The notes beneath the pieces are model-generated. The model searched no databases. It was not told the DNA's origin and saw only the letters and a program-made list of their open reading frames with translations. A DNA stretch of 33,187 bases from Pseudoalteromonas sp. XMcav2-N (GTDB lineage Bacteria; Pseudomonadota; Gammaproteobacteria; Enterobacterales; Alteromonadaceae), in assembly GCF_024124545.1 (NCBI RefSeq), contig NZ_JAMXSF010000030.1:1-33187 (forward strand), read 5' to 3'. Position numbers and translations under genes: made by a program. Shown here one piece after another: positions 22,602-31,081 of the stretch; the stretch's first letter is position 1; each line of letters starts with the position of its first letter.

Positions 22602-23063
22602 ATGGCGCACTTAGATAACAAAGATCGTATTCTTCTTCGGGCACTGCAGGACAACGCCCGGCTCAGTAATGCTCAACTTGCTGAACAAGCCAGTTTGTCT
22701 GACACCCCTTGCCTCAGGCGCGTCAAAAAGTTACAACAGGATGGGGTGATTTTAGGTTACCACGCCAATTTGGCACCGCAGTCACTGGGCTATACTGTAC
22801 TGGTGTATGCGTTTATTCGCCTGAGTGAGAACTCCGCACAGGCCGCGACCCAGTTTGAGTCTCATGCAGAGCAACTGCAACAGGTACTCAGCTGCTCAGT
22901 GGTGTCTGGGGCGCATGATTACTTACTCGAAATCATTGCCGAGGATTTGCCCAGTTACGAGCATTTTGTCAAACATCGTCTTGGTGCCATCGGCTGTATC
23001 GCAGGGATTGAGTCAACCATCGTTTTAAAACAAACGTTTACCAAACGACCCCTGCCAGTTTAA
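22602..23063 (+). CDS. Lrp/AsnC-family transcriptional regulator
   Basis: A 153-aa protein. N-terminal winged HTH (DNKDRILLRALQDNARLSNAQLAEQASLSDTPCLRRVKKL, written here only as its LDNKDR and TPCLRRVKKL ends), then the VILGYHANL linker and an alphaCD/RAM ligand domain (LVYAFIRLSE, GAHDYLLEI, IESTIVLK). Length is typical. It is divergent from the PrnB-like/kynureninase-like operon with 133 bp between starts, so it likely controls that operon in response to an amino acid. In Pseudomonas aeruginosa an Lrp-type regulator, KynR, controls the kynurenine genes, which fits. The hybrid kinase gene begins 19 bp downstream and may be co-transcribed. The ribosome site is weak. Confidence 0.88.
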   Translation: MAHLDNKDRILLRALQDNARLSNAQLAEQASLSDTPCLRRVKKLQQDGVILGYHANLAPQSLGYTVLVYAFIRLSENSAQAATQFESHAEQLQQVLSCSVVSGAHDYLLEIIAEDLPSYEHFVKHRLGAIGCIAGIESTIVLKQTFTKRPLPV

Positions 23064-23082
23064 CGCAAAGGATTCGATCCAT

Positions 23083-25803
23083 ATGCAGTTCCAATTTCGC
23101 ACAGTGCATCATCAGTGGGTTGCTTATGTGCTTATGACACTGAGCTATTTTGCGCTGGGCAAAGCCCTGACCGCATTTGCGTTTCAGGATCAGGTGTTGC
23201 CCATCTGGCTGCCGGCGGGCGTCGGTCTGGTGGGTGTGCTGATTTGGGGCTGGCGTTTTTTGCCCGGCTTATTTTTAGCCTCAGCGCTGTTTAACTGGAC
23301 CACGGCCCATGGCTATGTGTTTAGTCAGGCGACCTTATCGCAGTTTTTGCAGGTCTCTATTATCGCATTAGGCGCCTGCTTGCAGGGGTTAGCCGGCGGG
23401 TTGCTGTTGCGGCACTGGCTCGGCGACCCATTGCGAATGCGTTCTCGCAAGCACATTGCCTATTACATTTTTTTGGTTGGCATACTCGCGAATCTGATCT
23501 CCGCGAATATCGGCGTATTCTCGCTCAGCCTGTTTAACCCCGAGTATCAATTCACTCATCACTGGCAAAACGTGGTGGCCTGGTGGCTGGGCGACAGCCT
23601 CGGCATACTGATTTTTACTCCCCTGTTGCTGCTGATGCTCGACGCATGGGCGTTTGAACAACACAGTTATCACCGCAGTCGCAACGTTTTTGCCACCAGC
23701 TTTGTGCTATTTTTATCTGTGGTACTGACCACCTATTTATATAATCAGGGCAACATTCAGGCTGCAAAACGAGAAGCGCAAAGAGAACTGAGGTTGATAG
23801 AAAACCTGTTGTTGCAGCAGGTCAATCTCAGCATGCTGGCAGTACAAGGGGTGGCTGCAAAGCTACAATCACTCAGTAAAGTGAACGCTGAGGAATTTCA
23901 TCAGATTGCGCAGCAGCAGCGCAACCGCTACCCATTCTTACGCGCTATTTCCTGGAATGTCAGACTAAACCAAACACAGGGGAATGCGCTTCAGCGCCAG
24001 TTCGATACACTCTATGATGGCCGGGTTAAACTCAAAGGGTTGCCGCTGGCCCCCGATGATCCCCTGGTGGTCGTCACCTATGTTTCACCACAGGCCGAGA
24101 ACTTCAGTGCACTGGGTTTTAACGTGTATTCACGGGAAAATCGCAAGCAGGCATTAGAAAATCCAACGATCACCGTACGACCACAGGCCACAGACATCAT
24201 TGAGTTAGTGCAAAGCGATCTACCTATCCCGGCCTATCTGTTGTTTTCACCGGTCTACCATCGTGACGCCACTGATCCACAGGCTGATATTCTGGGTTAT
24301 GCCACAGCCGTGGTGCAAACGGATACCCTACTGGGCTCTGTGTTGAAAAAGTCTCAGGCTGACAGTTACAACGTTGCCGTATTTGATGGCAACGATACAC
24401 AGCCTTTCTATCGTAATCATCCATTCTCGACCACCCAAATGTCTGCAGACAATCTGTTCGAAACCCGGATTCAATTTGGTGGCCAGATATGGCGTATTAA
24501 GCTTGAACTCAGAGCGGACTTTGTCGCCAGTCTCAACCATAGACAAACCGTGTTACTGCTGCTGTTACAGCTCAGCATTACCGCGTTGATCACTTTTATT
24601 GTGCTACTCAACAACTATCAGCATTATGAACTTAACCACCTGGTGGAACAGCGCACTCAATCGCTGCGCAAAGCTGTTGAAGATGCCCAGCGAGCGAACC
24701 AGGCCAAAAGTCGGTTTCTGGCCAATATGAGCCACGAACTCCGTACGCCATTAAATGCAGTGGTGGGGTTTGCTTCTTTGATGAAAACAACCCACTCATT
24801 TGACACCCTTCAGTCTTATGCCAGTCGCATTGATATGGCTGCAAAAACACTGCTTAACCTGGTCAATGACATTCTCGATATTGCCAAAATTGAGTCTAAC
24901 CACCTGGTCATTGAGCGTCATGACTTTGATTTACAACAACTACTTGGCCGGATCGATAGTCTGTTTACCACCAGCGCCGCGGATAAAGGATTACAATGGC
25001 AACTGAATACCAATATCAGTGGTGCCTGCTGGCTTAAGGCAGATGAACTCAGAATGGAGCAGATCCTGCTTAATTTGTGCAGTAATGCCATCAAGTTTAC
25101 CGACAATGGTAAGGTGACCCTCCACTGTGAAGTGCTTCATGGCGACAGTGACTACCTACTTACTTTTTCTATCATCGACACCGGTATTGGTATCGATTCT
25201 CACAAGCAGCAGCTGATTTTTGCACCTTTCACACAAGCCGACGCCTCCACCTCCCGGCGCTTTGGTGGCACGGGTCTTGGTCTGGCTATCAGCAAAGAAC
25301 TGGTGGCACTGATGGATGGGCAACTCACAGTACAAAGCACCCCGGGACAAGGCAGCACCTTCACTTTTTCTTTGCGCTGTCCGTTCGGCGATGCCCTGCT
25401 GGCAGACAAAGCCGAACTTGACCACTCTTTACTGAAGGGCATGCATGTGCTGGTTGCAGAAGACAACCCAGTGAATCAACTGGTTATTAAAGCCATGCTG
25501 CAGTCTATTGAAGTTGAGTTTGTCCTCGTGAGCGATGGTCAGCAGGCCGTCGATGTGTGTGGGGAGCAGGACTTTGATCTGGTGCTTATGGACTGTCAAA
25601 TGCCATTGTTAGACGGTTATCAGGCAACCACGTTATTACGTAAACGATTCAGTCAGCAACAATTGCCGATTATCGCACTGACTGCCGACGTGATGCCCGA
25701 GGATAAGGCCTATGCGGTCGCTGTCGGGTTTAATAGCCACCTTGCAAAACCACTGGAGCGCGATAAGCTGGTGCAATGCTTAATACAATATCGACTGTCA
25801 TGA
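23083..25803 (+). CDS. MASE1-CHASE hybrid sensor histidine kinase
   Basis: A 906-aa inner-membrane kinase. Residues ~10-225 hold a MASE1 multi-helix membrane domain (LPIWLPAGVGLVGVLIWGWR). A periplasmic CHASE-type sensor follows (~260-470, with FLRAISWNVRLN and LGFNVYSRENRKQAL). After a further membrane helix (~485-510) come HisKA with phospho-acceptor His551 (NMSHELRTPLN), HATPase_c with N box (LCSNAIKFTDNG), DTGIGID and GTGLGLAISKEL, and a C-terminal receiver with Asp837 (LMDCQMPLLDGY) and a conserved Lys in AKPLERDK. No separate Hpt or response regulator gene is nearby, so its output partner is elsewhere. AAGGA precedes the ATG. The stop overlaps the start of the hydrolase gene (ATGA). Confidence 0.92.
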   Translation: MQFQFRTVHHQWVAYVLMTLSYFALGKALTAFAFQDQVLPIWLPAGVGLVGVLIWGWRFLPGLFLASALFNWTTAHGYVFSQATLSQFLQVSIIALGACLQGLAGGLLLRHWLGDPLRMRSRKHIAYYIFLVGILANLISANIGVFSLSLFNPEYQFTHHWQNVVAWWLGDSLGILIFTPLLLLMLDAWAFEQHSYHRSRNVFATSFVLFLSVVLTTYLYNQGNIQAAKREAQRELRLIENLLLQQVNLSMLAVQGVAAKLQSLSKVNAEEFHQIAQQQRNRYPFLRAISWNVRLNQTQGNALQRQFDTLYDGRVKLKGLPLAPDDPLVVVTYVSPQAENFSALGFNVYSRENRKQALENPTITVRPQATDIIELVQSDLPIPAYLLFSPVYHRDATDPQADILGYATAVVQTDTLLGSVLKKSQADSYNVAVFDGNDTQPFYRNHPFSTTQMSADNLFETRIQFGGQIWRIKLELRADFVASLNHRQTVLLLLLQLSITALITFIVLLNNYQHYELNHLVEQRTQSLRKAVEDAQRANQAKSRFLANMSHELRTPLNAVVGFASLMKTTHSFDTLQSYASRIDMAAKTLLNLVNDILDIAKIESNHLVIERHDFDLQQLLGRIDSLFTTSAADKGLQWQLNTNISGACWLKADELRMEQILLNLCSNAIKFTDNGKVTLHCEVLHGDSDYLLTFSIIDTGIGIDSHKQQLIFAPFTQADASTSRRFGGTGLGLAISKELVALMDGQLTVQSTPGQGSTFTFSLRCPFGDALLADKAELDHSLLKGMHVLVAEDNPVNQLVIKAMLQSIEVEFVLVSDGQQAVDVCGEQDFDLVLMDCQMPLLDGYQATTLLRKRFSQQQLPIIALTADVMPEDKAYAVAVGFNSHLAKPLERDKLVQCLIQYRLS

Positions 25804-27092
25804 TTAAAAAAGGGTATTTATTGTTCATACTGGCCAGCCTGGCACAACTTGTTGCGACGCCAACACAGGCACAGACCTGTCTGGACCAGATAAACGACTT
25901 GTCACGCTATCAAACCGATGCGCAGCAGGGCACGTATCGCTATGCCAATGAAGCGGGCCCTGCCGTATTGGATATTCCCGAGGCGCAGTCGTACGCAGCC
26001 TATCTCAGAGCAACCCGGGCGCTGATCCTGACACGCAACCCAAAAGCCACACTTCGTTGTGAGCTGGCTACCAAAGTGTCGGCGCGACTCCCTGAGCCTG
26101 CAACTCAGATAGCTGATTACGTTGCCCCATTTGAATTAACGCATCCGAACAACCAAAAGGCTGTACTCCTGATCCATGGACTAACCGACTCACCTTTTAT
26201 TTTTCATACTCTGGCTGCGGATTTGTATGCACAAGGCTATGACGTCAGGACTATGTTGTTACCCGGCCATGGCACTGCAGCCAGCGACCTGAAAGAAGTC
26301 GACTACCGGGACTGGCAACAGCATGTGCGCTATGCCATTTCGCGAACAGCCAGTGATTATAGCCAGTTTGCAGTGCTTGGCTACTCAACCGGCGCAGCCC
26401 TGGCAACCACGGAAATAGCAGCCCGTCGGCCTGATAACCTGGCAGCATTAGTGCTAGTGGCACCAGCCACGCAAAGCCACAGCGAAGTGGCCTGGCTGGC
26501 AAAATGGCTGGACTGGCTGCCCTGGGTTGACTGGGTTGATAAAGGGGCCGATCTGGATCTGGCAAAATATGAGTCATTTCCTTTACACGCGGTCACGCTG
26601 GTAGAAGAAGCCATGGCCAATATGCGAGCAGCTAAATTACCAGCCTCACTTCCAACTCTGACCATTGCCAGCGATGTTGATGGCACCATTGACAGTCAGG
26701 TGACCTATGAGTTGCTGACCCGCTGGGCACAGGATAGCACTGCCCCGCTGGCACTGCGCGTCTATGCTCCAACATCCATTGCAGCATTACCTGAGTCGAT
26801 AAACGTGACTGAAGTCGCCACCCTCGACAGGGTCATTGATATGTCGCATATTGGTATTTTAAATCCACCGGATCATCCTTATTACGGCAGAGCGGGAACC
26901 TTTCGCAATTGCGATACCTACCTGGAGGATACCGCAGCTTTTACACACTGTAAGACGACCGAAAAACCGTATTTTGGTGAGCGCAGTGCAACAAACCTGG
27001 CACAATATACGCCTCTGGTCCGGGTGTCCTTTAATCCGGATTATGACCCTATGGTTGCGCAGCTGATACAGTTTTTGGGCAAGGCAATGTAA
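25800..27092 (+). CDS. Exported alpha/beta hydrolase
   Basis: A 430-aa alpha/beta hydrolase. I prefer ATG 25800 because it begins a clean Sec signal (MIKKGYLLFILASLAQLVA, cleavage near TQA-QT) and makes the common 4-nt ATGA overlap with the kinase stop; an ATG at 25776 would add eight residues. Catalytic features: oxyanion HG in LLIHGLTDSP, nucleophile Ser196 in GYSTG, an Asp in SDVDGTID (~292) and His350 in MSHIG. A ~110-aa N-terminal extension and a C-terminal tail with several Cys suggest a periplasmic or secreted enzyme with disulfides. The substrate is unknown; carboxylesterase or lipase types are closest by motif. Co-translation with the kinase suggests a functional link or shared regulation. 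Confidence 0.85.
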   Translation: MIKKGYLLFILASLAQLVATPTQAQTCLDQINDLSRYQTDAQQGTYRYANEAGPAVLDIPEAQSYAAYLRATRALILTRNPKATLRCELATKVSARLPEPATQIADYVAPFELTHPNNQKAVLLIHGLTDSPFIFHTLAADLYAQGYDVRTMLLPGHGTAASDLKEVDYRDWQQHVRYAISRTASDYSQFAVLGYSTGAALATTEIAARRPDNLAALVLVAPATQSHSEVAWLAKWLDWLPWVDWVDKGADLDLAKYESFPLHAVTLVEEAMANMRAAKLPASLPTLTIASDVDGTIDSQVTYELLTRWAQDSTAPLALRVYAPTSIAALPESINVTEVATLDRVIDMSHIGILNPPDHPYYGRAGTFRNCDTYLEDTAAFTHCKTTEKPYFGERSATNLAQYTPLVRVSFNPDYDPMVAQLIQFLGKAM

Positions 27093-27098
27093 TAATCT

Positions 27099-28226
27099 AT
27101 GTATCAACATCGCTTTATTACTCAGCTTTCGACACTAACCGCCACCGAGCATACAGCACTTTCTGGCCAGTCTCCGTTTAGCAGTATTGCCTGGCTGGAC
27201 GCACTGGAGTATAGCGGCTGTGTTGGTGAGCAGACAGGCTGGCTGCCCTATCACCTGCTGGTGTATAAGGACACTCAATTGATCGCGCTGCTGCCCGGCT
27301 ATATCAAGCTCCACTCGTATGGCGAATACGTATTTGACTGGGCCTGGGCCGAAGCGTACGAGCGCCACCAGCTGCCCTATTATCCCAAGTGGATCTGTGC
27401 CATTCCGTTTACGCCTGTGGTGGGGAGTCGCATTTTATCCAGCAACCCGATACCCGATGCACTTTATGACTATGTAACGGCTGCGCTGCACCAGGAGGCA
27501 AAACAACAAAGCTGGTCGGGCTGGCATATCAATTTCCCGACGCAGCTAGCAGGCTGGCAGCGCCAGAACCTGATGGAGCGACACGGTGTGCAGTTTCACT
27601 GGAAAAATCATGACTATTCGGATTTCGGCGACTTTCTTGGCGCAATGACGTCACGCAAGCGTAAGTCCATCAATAAGGAACGCAAAGCAATCCAGGGTCA
27701 GGCGCTCACGATCCGCTGGTATCAGGGCGACGAGATCACGGAAGAAATAAGACAGGCATTTTACCTGTGTTATGCCACCACCTATCTCAAGCGCTCGGGA
27801 CATCAGGGCTACCTGAACGACGCTTTTTTTCAGCGTATCTGCGAGACCATGGCCGCTCAGGTTGCCATTATATGCGCATTTCAGCAGGATAAAATCGTGG
27901 CAGCAAGTCTGTACTTACACGACGAGCACACCCTGTATGGCCGTTACTGGGGCGCGCTTCAAAGCCATAACCACCTGCACTTCGAACTGTGTTATTACCA
28001 GGGAATTGAGTATGCCATTCGTCACAAATTGCGCCGTTTTGACGCCGGCGCACAGGGAGAGCACAAGCTGGCACGGGGTTTTGAGCCGGTTATCACCCAC
28101 TCTTACCACCACATCAGTCAACCAGATTTTGCACAGGCAATTGATGACTACCTGGCCCGGGAGCGCTCACATATGGCACAATACCGTGACCAGTGTGCGA
28201 GTTTACTGCCGTTTAAAAATCAGTAA
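27099..28226 (+). CDS. DUF482/COG3146 GNAT-like acyltransferase
   Basis: A 375-aa protein of the FemAB/GNAT-like family often labelled peptidoglycan-related (DUF482, COG3146). Family features are PFSSIAWLDALE near the N-terminus, the central PYYPKWICAIPFTPVVGSRIL, SRKRKSINKERKAI, and the C-terminal FDAGAQGEHKLARGFEPV with H-S-H. Members have two GNAT-like lobes; the substrate is not firmly known. The ATG lies 6 bp after the hydrolase stop, so it is the last gene of the Lrp-kinase-hydrolase run. Its 3' end overlaps the convergent methyltransferase by 24 bp. Confidence 0.85.
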   Translation: MYQHRFITQLSTLTATEHTALSGQSPFSSIAWLDALEYSGCVGEQTGWLPYHLLVYKDTQLIALLPGYIKLHSYGEYVFDWAWAEAYERHQLPYYPKWICAIPFTPVVGSRILSSNPIPDALYDYVTAALHQEAKQQSWSGWHINFPTQLAGWQRQNLMERHGVQFHWKNHDYSDFGDFLGAMTSRKRKSINKERKAIQGQALTIRWYQGDEITEEIRQAFYLCYATTYLKRSGHQGYLNDAFFQRICETMAAQVAIICAFQQDKIVAASLYLHDEHTLYGRYWGALQSHNHLHFELCYYQGIEYAIRHKLRRFDAGAQGEHKLARGFEPVITHSYHHISQPDFAQAIDDYLARERSHMAQYRDQCASLLPFKNQ

Positions 28227-28796
28227 GCGGTTGTTCGCCGGCATCGCATAATCTTCCTGCAATACCAGTTCAGCTTGTGCGGCAAGAGAACAGATCCATT
28301 CTATATTGCGGATCCCGCTGTGTGGATCGCGACTACGCAAAAAACCATCAAAGTCCTGGTTACTGGGTGAGGTAAACTGGCCGTTATAATTAAAGGGACC
28401 ATAAACCATTAGCAGTCCACCTGCAGCCAGGTGCTGTTTCACCCCATCAAAAAAGGCTTTGACCAAAGTTTCAGACACAATATGCAAGGTGTTCGCGGTA
28501 TAAATCGCAGGGACCTCCGCCACCGGCCAGGGTGTGGATGCCAGGTCGAGTGTGAGTGGTACGGGTAAATTGCGGGCGCCACTGTCTTCACTCCACATCA
28601 GGATCCCAGCATGATTGACGGCCAGATCACTACATTGCCAGGTTAAATGAGGCAGCGCAGTCGCAAAACAAGCGGCATGTTGCCCCGTACCTGACCCGAC
28701 TTCCAGTACAAACGTGACCTCTGTTAAATAAGGGCGTATTTTTTCGAGTATTGGCAGCTTATTATTCTCACATGCCTGAGAGTAAGGTTTATCCAT
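28203..28796 (-). CDS. DUF938 SAM-dependent methyltransferase-like protein
   Basis: A 197-aa Rossmann-fold protein. The start ATG at 28796 (MDKPYSQACENNK) is chosen over an upstream one at 28856 because AGAGGTG lies directly ahead and because DUF938 proteins start this way. Motif I is VLEVGSGTGQH; CSDL, ANTLHIVS, GPFNY and DPHSGIRNIEWI are further family signatures. The substrate is unknown. It is a single gene convergent with the GNAT-like gene. Confidence 0.88.
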   Translation of the reverse strand: MDKPYSQACENNKLPILEKIRPYLTEVTFVLEVGSGTGQHAACFATALPHLTWQCSDLAVNHAGILMWSEDSGARNLPVPLTLDLASTPWPVAEVPAIYTANTLHIVSETLVKAFFDGVKQHLAAGGLLMVYGPFNYNGQFTSPSNQDFDGFLRSRDPHSGIRNIEWICSLAAQAELVLQEDYAMPANNRLLIFKRQ

Positions 28797-28908
28797 CTTG
28801 CACCTCTGTGATCCAATTTTGCGCTCTATTGATGCAATCCTGTCGCTAAAATGCAAGCAGTTTTAAATTGCATAACCTTAAACATATAAAAAACATACAA
28901 TTTTATCC

Positions 28909-28936
28909 TTGGTATAAAGCATGCATTGTCTATACT
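28909..28936 (+). promoter_or_regulatory. Sigma70-type promoter for small protein gene
   Basis: TTGGTA (28909-28914) and TATACT (28931-28936) with a 16-bp spacer, in an AT-rich region. The predicted start of transcription would be ~25 bp ahead of the ATG at 28967. Confidence 0.5.
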
Positions 28937-28966
28937 GAAATTTCGACACAACGCTTGGAGCACATT

Positions 28967-29143
28967 ATGACAACCTCAGATCTCTCTCATTTACCTTTAA
29001 CAAGCCGTGGTCTGATAGACACGGATGCAGAACCTAATTTACTGGAAAGCCAAGACTACTGTCAGGAAGTGGCGGATCTCCTGACCAGCCCGGAACAAGA
29101 ACGCGAGAAAACGGCCCAGCAGTTTTTGCTTGGGTATAATTAA
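28967..29143 (+). CDS. Small acidic protein of unknown function, 58 aa
   Basis: Starts MTTSDLSHLPLTSRGLIDTD and ends QQFLLGYN. ATG 28967 has TTGGAG 7 nt upstream and a promoter at 28909-28936; a longer frame back to a TTG at 28868 would cross that promoter. It is acidic, with one Cys, no signal peptide and no membrane segment. I do not recognise it. It stands alone between the DUF938 gene (divergent) and the Fur-box operon. Confidence 0.6.
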   Translation: MTTSDLSHLPLTSRGLIDTDAEPNLLESQDYCQEVADLLTSPEQEREKTAQQFLLGYN

Positions 29144-29172
29144 TCCGCGTAAGCTCTGCCCACAATCAGGGC

Positions 29173-29200
29173 TTGCTAACACTCCCCTTTAGTGTAATGA
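29173..29200 (+). promoter_or_regulatory. Possible promoter of the fagA-like/fumC operon
   Basis: TTGCTA (29173-29178) and TAATGA (29195-29200) with a 16-bp spacer. The -10 overlaps the Fur box, so bound Fur would block RNA polymerase. Both hexamers are imperfect. Confidence 0.4.
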
Positions 29201-29225
29201 TAATTATTATCGTTACACTAAAGGG
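29185..29225. promoter_or_regulatory. Fur box within a 41-bp palindrome
   Basis: The centre, TGATAATTATTATCG (29198-29212), matches the 7-1-7 Fur consensus TGATAATNATTATCA with one mismatch. The symmetry extends to CCCTTTAGTGTAA and TTACACTAAAGGG on the two flanks, centred on 29205, with one mismatched pair in 20-bp arms. It lies 10 bp ahead of the fagA-like ATG. Iron-bound Fur should repress the operon. The extended arms could instead form an mRNA leader hairpin. Confidence 0.85.
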
Positions 29226-29235
29226 ATACTCCACT

Positions 29236-29607
29236 ATGCTGACACCGCTTGCGCTCATCAATTTTAAGCCGCATCTGAATGCACACTGCACCCGCCCTTA
29301 CCTTGATGCACCTCAGCAGGTTGCAGAGTTTATCAGTGCCGGGTGTGATTTGGCAAAATGGTACGAGCGACAATCCTGTGCATTGCTTCAGGAACTGTAC
29401 CTCAGGCGAGTATTCTTTGAATTACTAAACCACATAGCTGATCCTCTGGTGCACACCTGTGTGCGACAACAGTGCCTGGAACAAATCTATAAGCCGCTGC
29501 TCGCTCTGAAGCGCTACTACAAAGCAAAGCGCAGAGGCCTACATAAATTTTACCTCCTCGAGCGGGAGGCCAGGATCATCAGCCATGAATTTAATCCGTA
29601 CAGCTAG
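29236..29607 (+). CDS. fagA: FagA-like Fur-associated protein
   Basis: A 123-aa protein. ATG 29236 is preferred over an upstream in-frame start at 29173, which would place the Fur palindrome inside the gene; AGGG lies ~10 nt ahead. It is rich in Leu, Arg, Tyr and Cys. VRQQCLEQIYKPLLALKRYY resembles the conserved C-terminal part of Pseudomonas FagA, the small protein encoded before fumC in the Fur-controlled fagA-fumC-sodA cluster. Its biochemical role is not known. fumC starts 8 bp after its stop, so they are one operon. The call rests on context and this short resemblance. Confidence 0.65.
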   Translation: MLTPLALINFKPHLNAHCTRPYLDAPQQVAEFISAGCDLAKWYERQSCALLQELYLRRVFFELLNHIADPLVHTCVRQQCLEQIYKPLLALKRYYKAKRRGLHKFYLLEREARIISHEFNPYS

Positions 29608-29615
29608 GAGTAGTT

Positions 29616-30992
29616 ATGAGCGAATTTAGACAAGTTTCAGATAGCATGGGCGTGTTAGACGTGCCACAAGATGCGCTTTATCAGGCACAGACTCAGCGTG
29701 CTATTAACAATTTCCCGGTTAGTGGGTTAACACTGCCTGGCAGTTTTATTCGTGCGCTGGCTTACATCAAACAAGCAGCCGCAGAATCTAATCAGGAGCT
29801 GGGTCATCTGGGTTCAGATAAGGCCCAGGCAATTGTTGCTGCCTGTCAGCAGATCATTGATGGCAAACACTTGTCACAGTTTCCTGTCGACGTCTTTCAG
29901 ACCGGCTCAGGTACGAGTTCGAATATGAATGCCAACGAAGTGATTGCATCTTTGGCCAGTCAGCTCAGTGGCGAGACAGTCCACCCTAATGACCATGTAA
30001 ACATGGGACAAAGCTCCAACGATGTGATCCCAACAGCAATTCATGTTAGCAGTGCAATTTTGGCGGTGTATGAGCTACTACCCGCGCTTAAGCACCTGTC
30101 TCAGGTGATTGAGCATAAGAGTAAAGAAGTCGGTCACTTAGTAAAAACAGGTCGCACCCATTTGATGGATGCCATGCCTGTTACTTTTGCACAGACACTC
30201 AGTGGCTGGCAGCACCAGGTTGATTCTGCCTGCGAAGGCATAGTACAGGCGCTCGAGAAGGTCTATGAGTTAGGACAAGGCGGCACAGCTGTTGGTACCG
30301 GGGTGAATGCCGATGAGCGTTTTGCAGCCACCTTTAACAGCTATCTGAGCAGTAATGTGGGGATCCGCTTCACACCCAGCAAAAACTTCTTTTATAACAT
30401 CGGATCGCAAGACGCCATCGTCGCGCTATCGGGCCAGTTAAAAACGCTCGCAGTGGCCAATATGAAGATTGCCAACGATCTTCGCTGGATGAATTCAGGT
30501 CCTCTGGCAGGCCTGAGTGAAATAGAATTACAAGCTCTACAGCCTGGGTCTTCCATTATGCCAGGCAAAGTCAACCCCGTGATCCCAGAAGCCGCAGCCA
30601 TGGTCAGTGCACAGGTGATCGGCAATGATGCCACTATCACCGTAGCCGGCCAGTCAGGAAATTTTGAACTGAATGTGATGCTGCCCGTAATTGCCTATAA
30701 CATTTTACAGAGTATTGAGCTGCTGGCGAATATGTCGCGCCTGCTTGCCGACAAAGCCATTGCGACCTTTAAGGTCAACGAGCCAAGGCTACAAGAGGCA
30801 CTCACTCGTAATCCAATCTTGGTTACGGCCTTAAATCCGGTGATCGGATATGAAAAAGCAGCCTTTATCGCCAAACAGGCTTATCAGCAGGGGCGACCCA
30901 TCATTGAGGTTGCTGCCGAGCACACTGATTTAAGTGAGACTAAGCTACGTGAATTGCTGGATCCTCAAAAACTTACTCTTGGTGGGCTATAA
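29616..30992 (+). CDS. fumC: Class II (iron-independent) fumarate hydratase
   Basis: A 458-aa fumarase C interconverting fumarate and malate in the TCA cycle without an Fe-S cluster. Signature residues: TGSGTSSNMNANEV, GQSSNDVIPTA, GRTHLMDAMPVTF and the fumarase/lyase loop GSSIMPGKVNP (residues 311-321). Length is near the family norm. TAGGAG lies ahead of the ATG. Its place behind a Fur box makes sense: under iron starvation the cell replaces Fe-S fumarase with FumC. Unlike the Pseudomonas cluster, no Mn superoxide dismutase gene follows here. Confidence 0.95.
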   Translation: MSEFRQVSDSMGVLDVPQDALYQAQTQRAINNFPVSGLTLPGSFIRALAYIKQAAAESNQELGHLGSDKAQAIVAACQQIIDGKHLSQFPVDVFQTGSGTSSNMNANEVIASLASQLSGETVHPNDHVNMGQSSNDVIPTAIHVSSAILAVYELLPALKHLSQVIEHKSKEVGHLVKTGRTHLMDAMPVTFAQTLSGWQHQVDSACEGIVQALEKVYELGQGGTAVGTGVNADERFAATFNSYLSSNVGIRFTPSKNFFYNIGSQDAIVALSGQLKTLAVANMKIANDLRWMNSGPLAGLSEIELQALQPGSSIMPGKVNPVIPEAAAMVSAQVIGNDATITVAGQSGNFELNVMLPVIAYNILQSIELLANMSRLLADKAIATFKVNEPRLQEALTRNPILVTALNPVIGYEKAAFIAKQAYQQGRPIIEVAAEHTDLSETKLRELLDPQKLTLGGL

Positions 30993-30997
30993 CCGTC

Positions 30998-31024
30998 TCA
31001 CGCGCCAATAAACTTGGTGCGTGA
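30998..31024 (+). terminator. Hairpin behind fumC
   Basis: TCACGCGCCAA and TTGGTGCGTGA pair over 11 bp with one G-T wobble around a 5-nt loop, 6 bp after the fumC stop. No strong T-run follows, so it may be a weak or Rho-assisted terminator or an mRNA-stabilising stem. Confidence 0.5.
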
Positions 31025-31081
31025 ATCTTGTCACAAGTGAAAAAGCGCGGCACACTGGAAGAAAAATAGACAGGATCTGAT

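Noticed and set aside
29185..29225. The palindrome as an intrinsic terminator of the 58-aa gene
   Set aside because: The centre is a Fur box, no T-run follows, and the ATG of the next gene is 10 bp away; regulation is the better reading.
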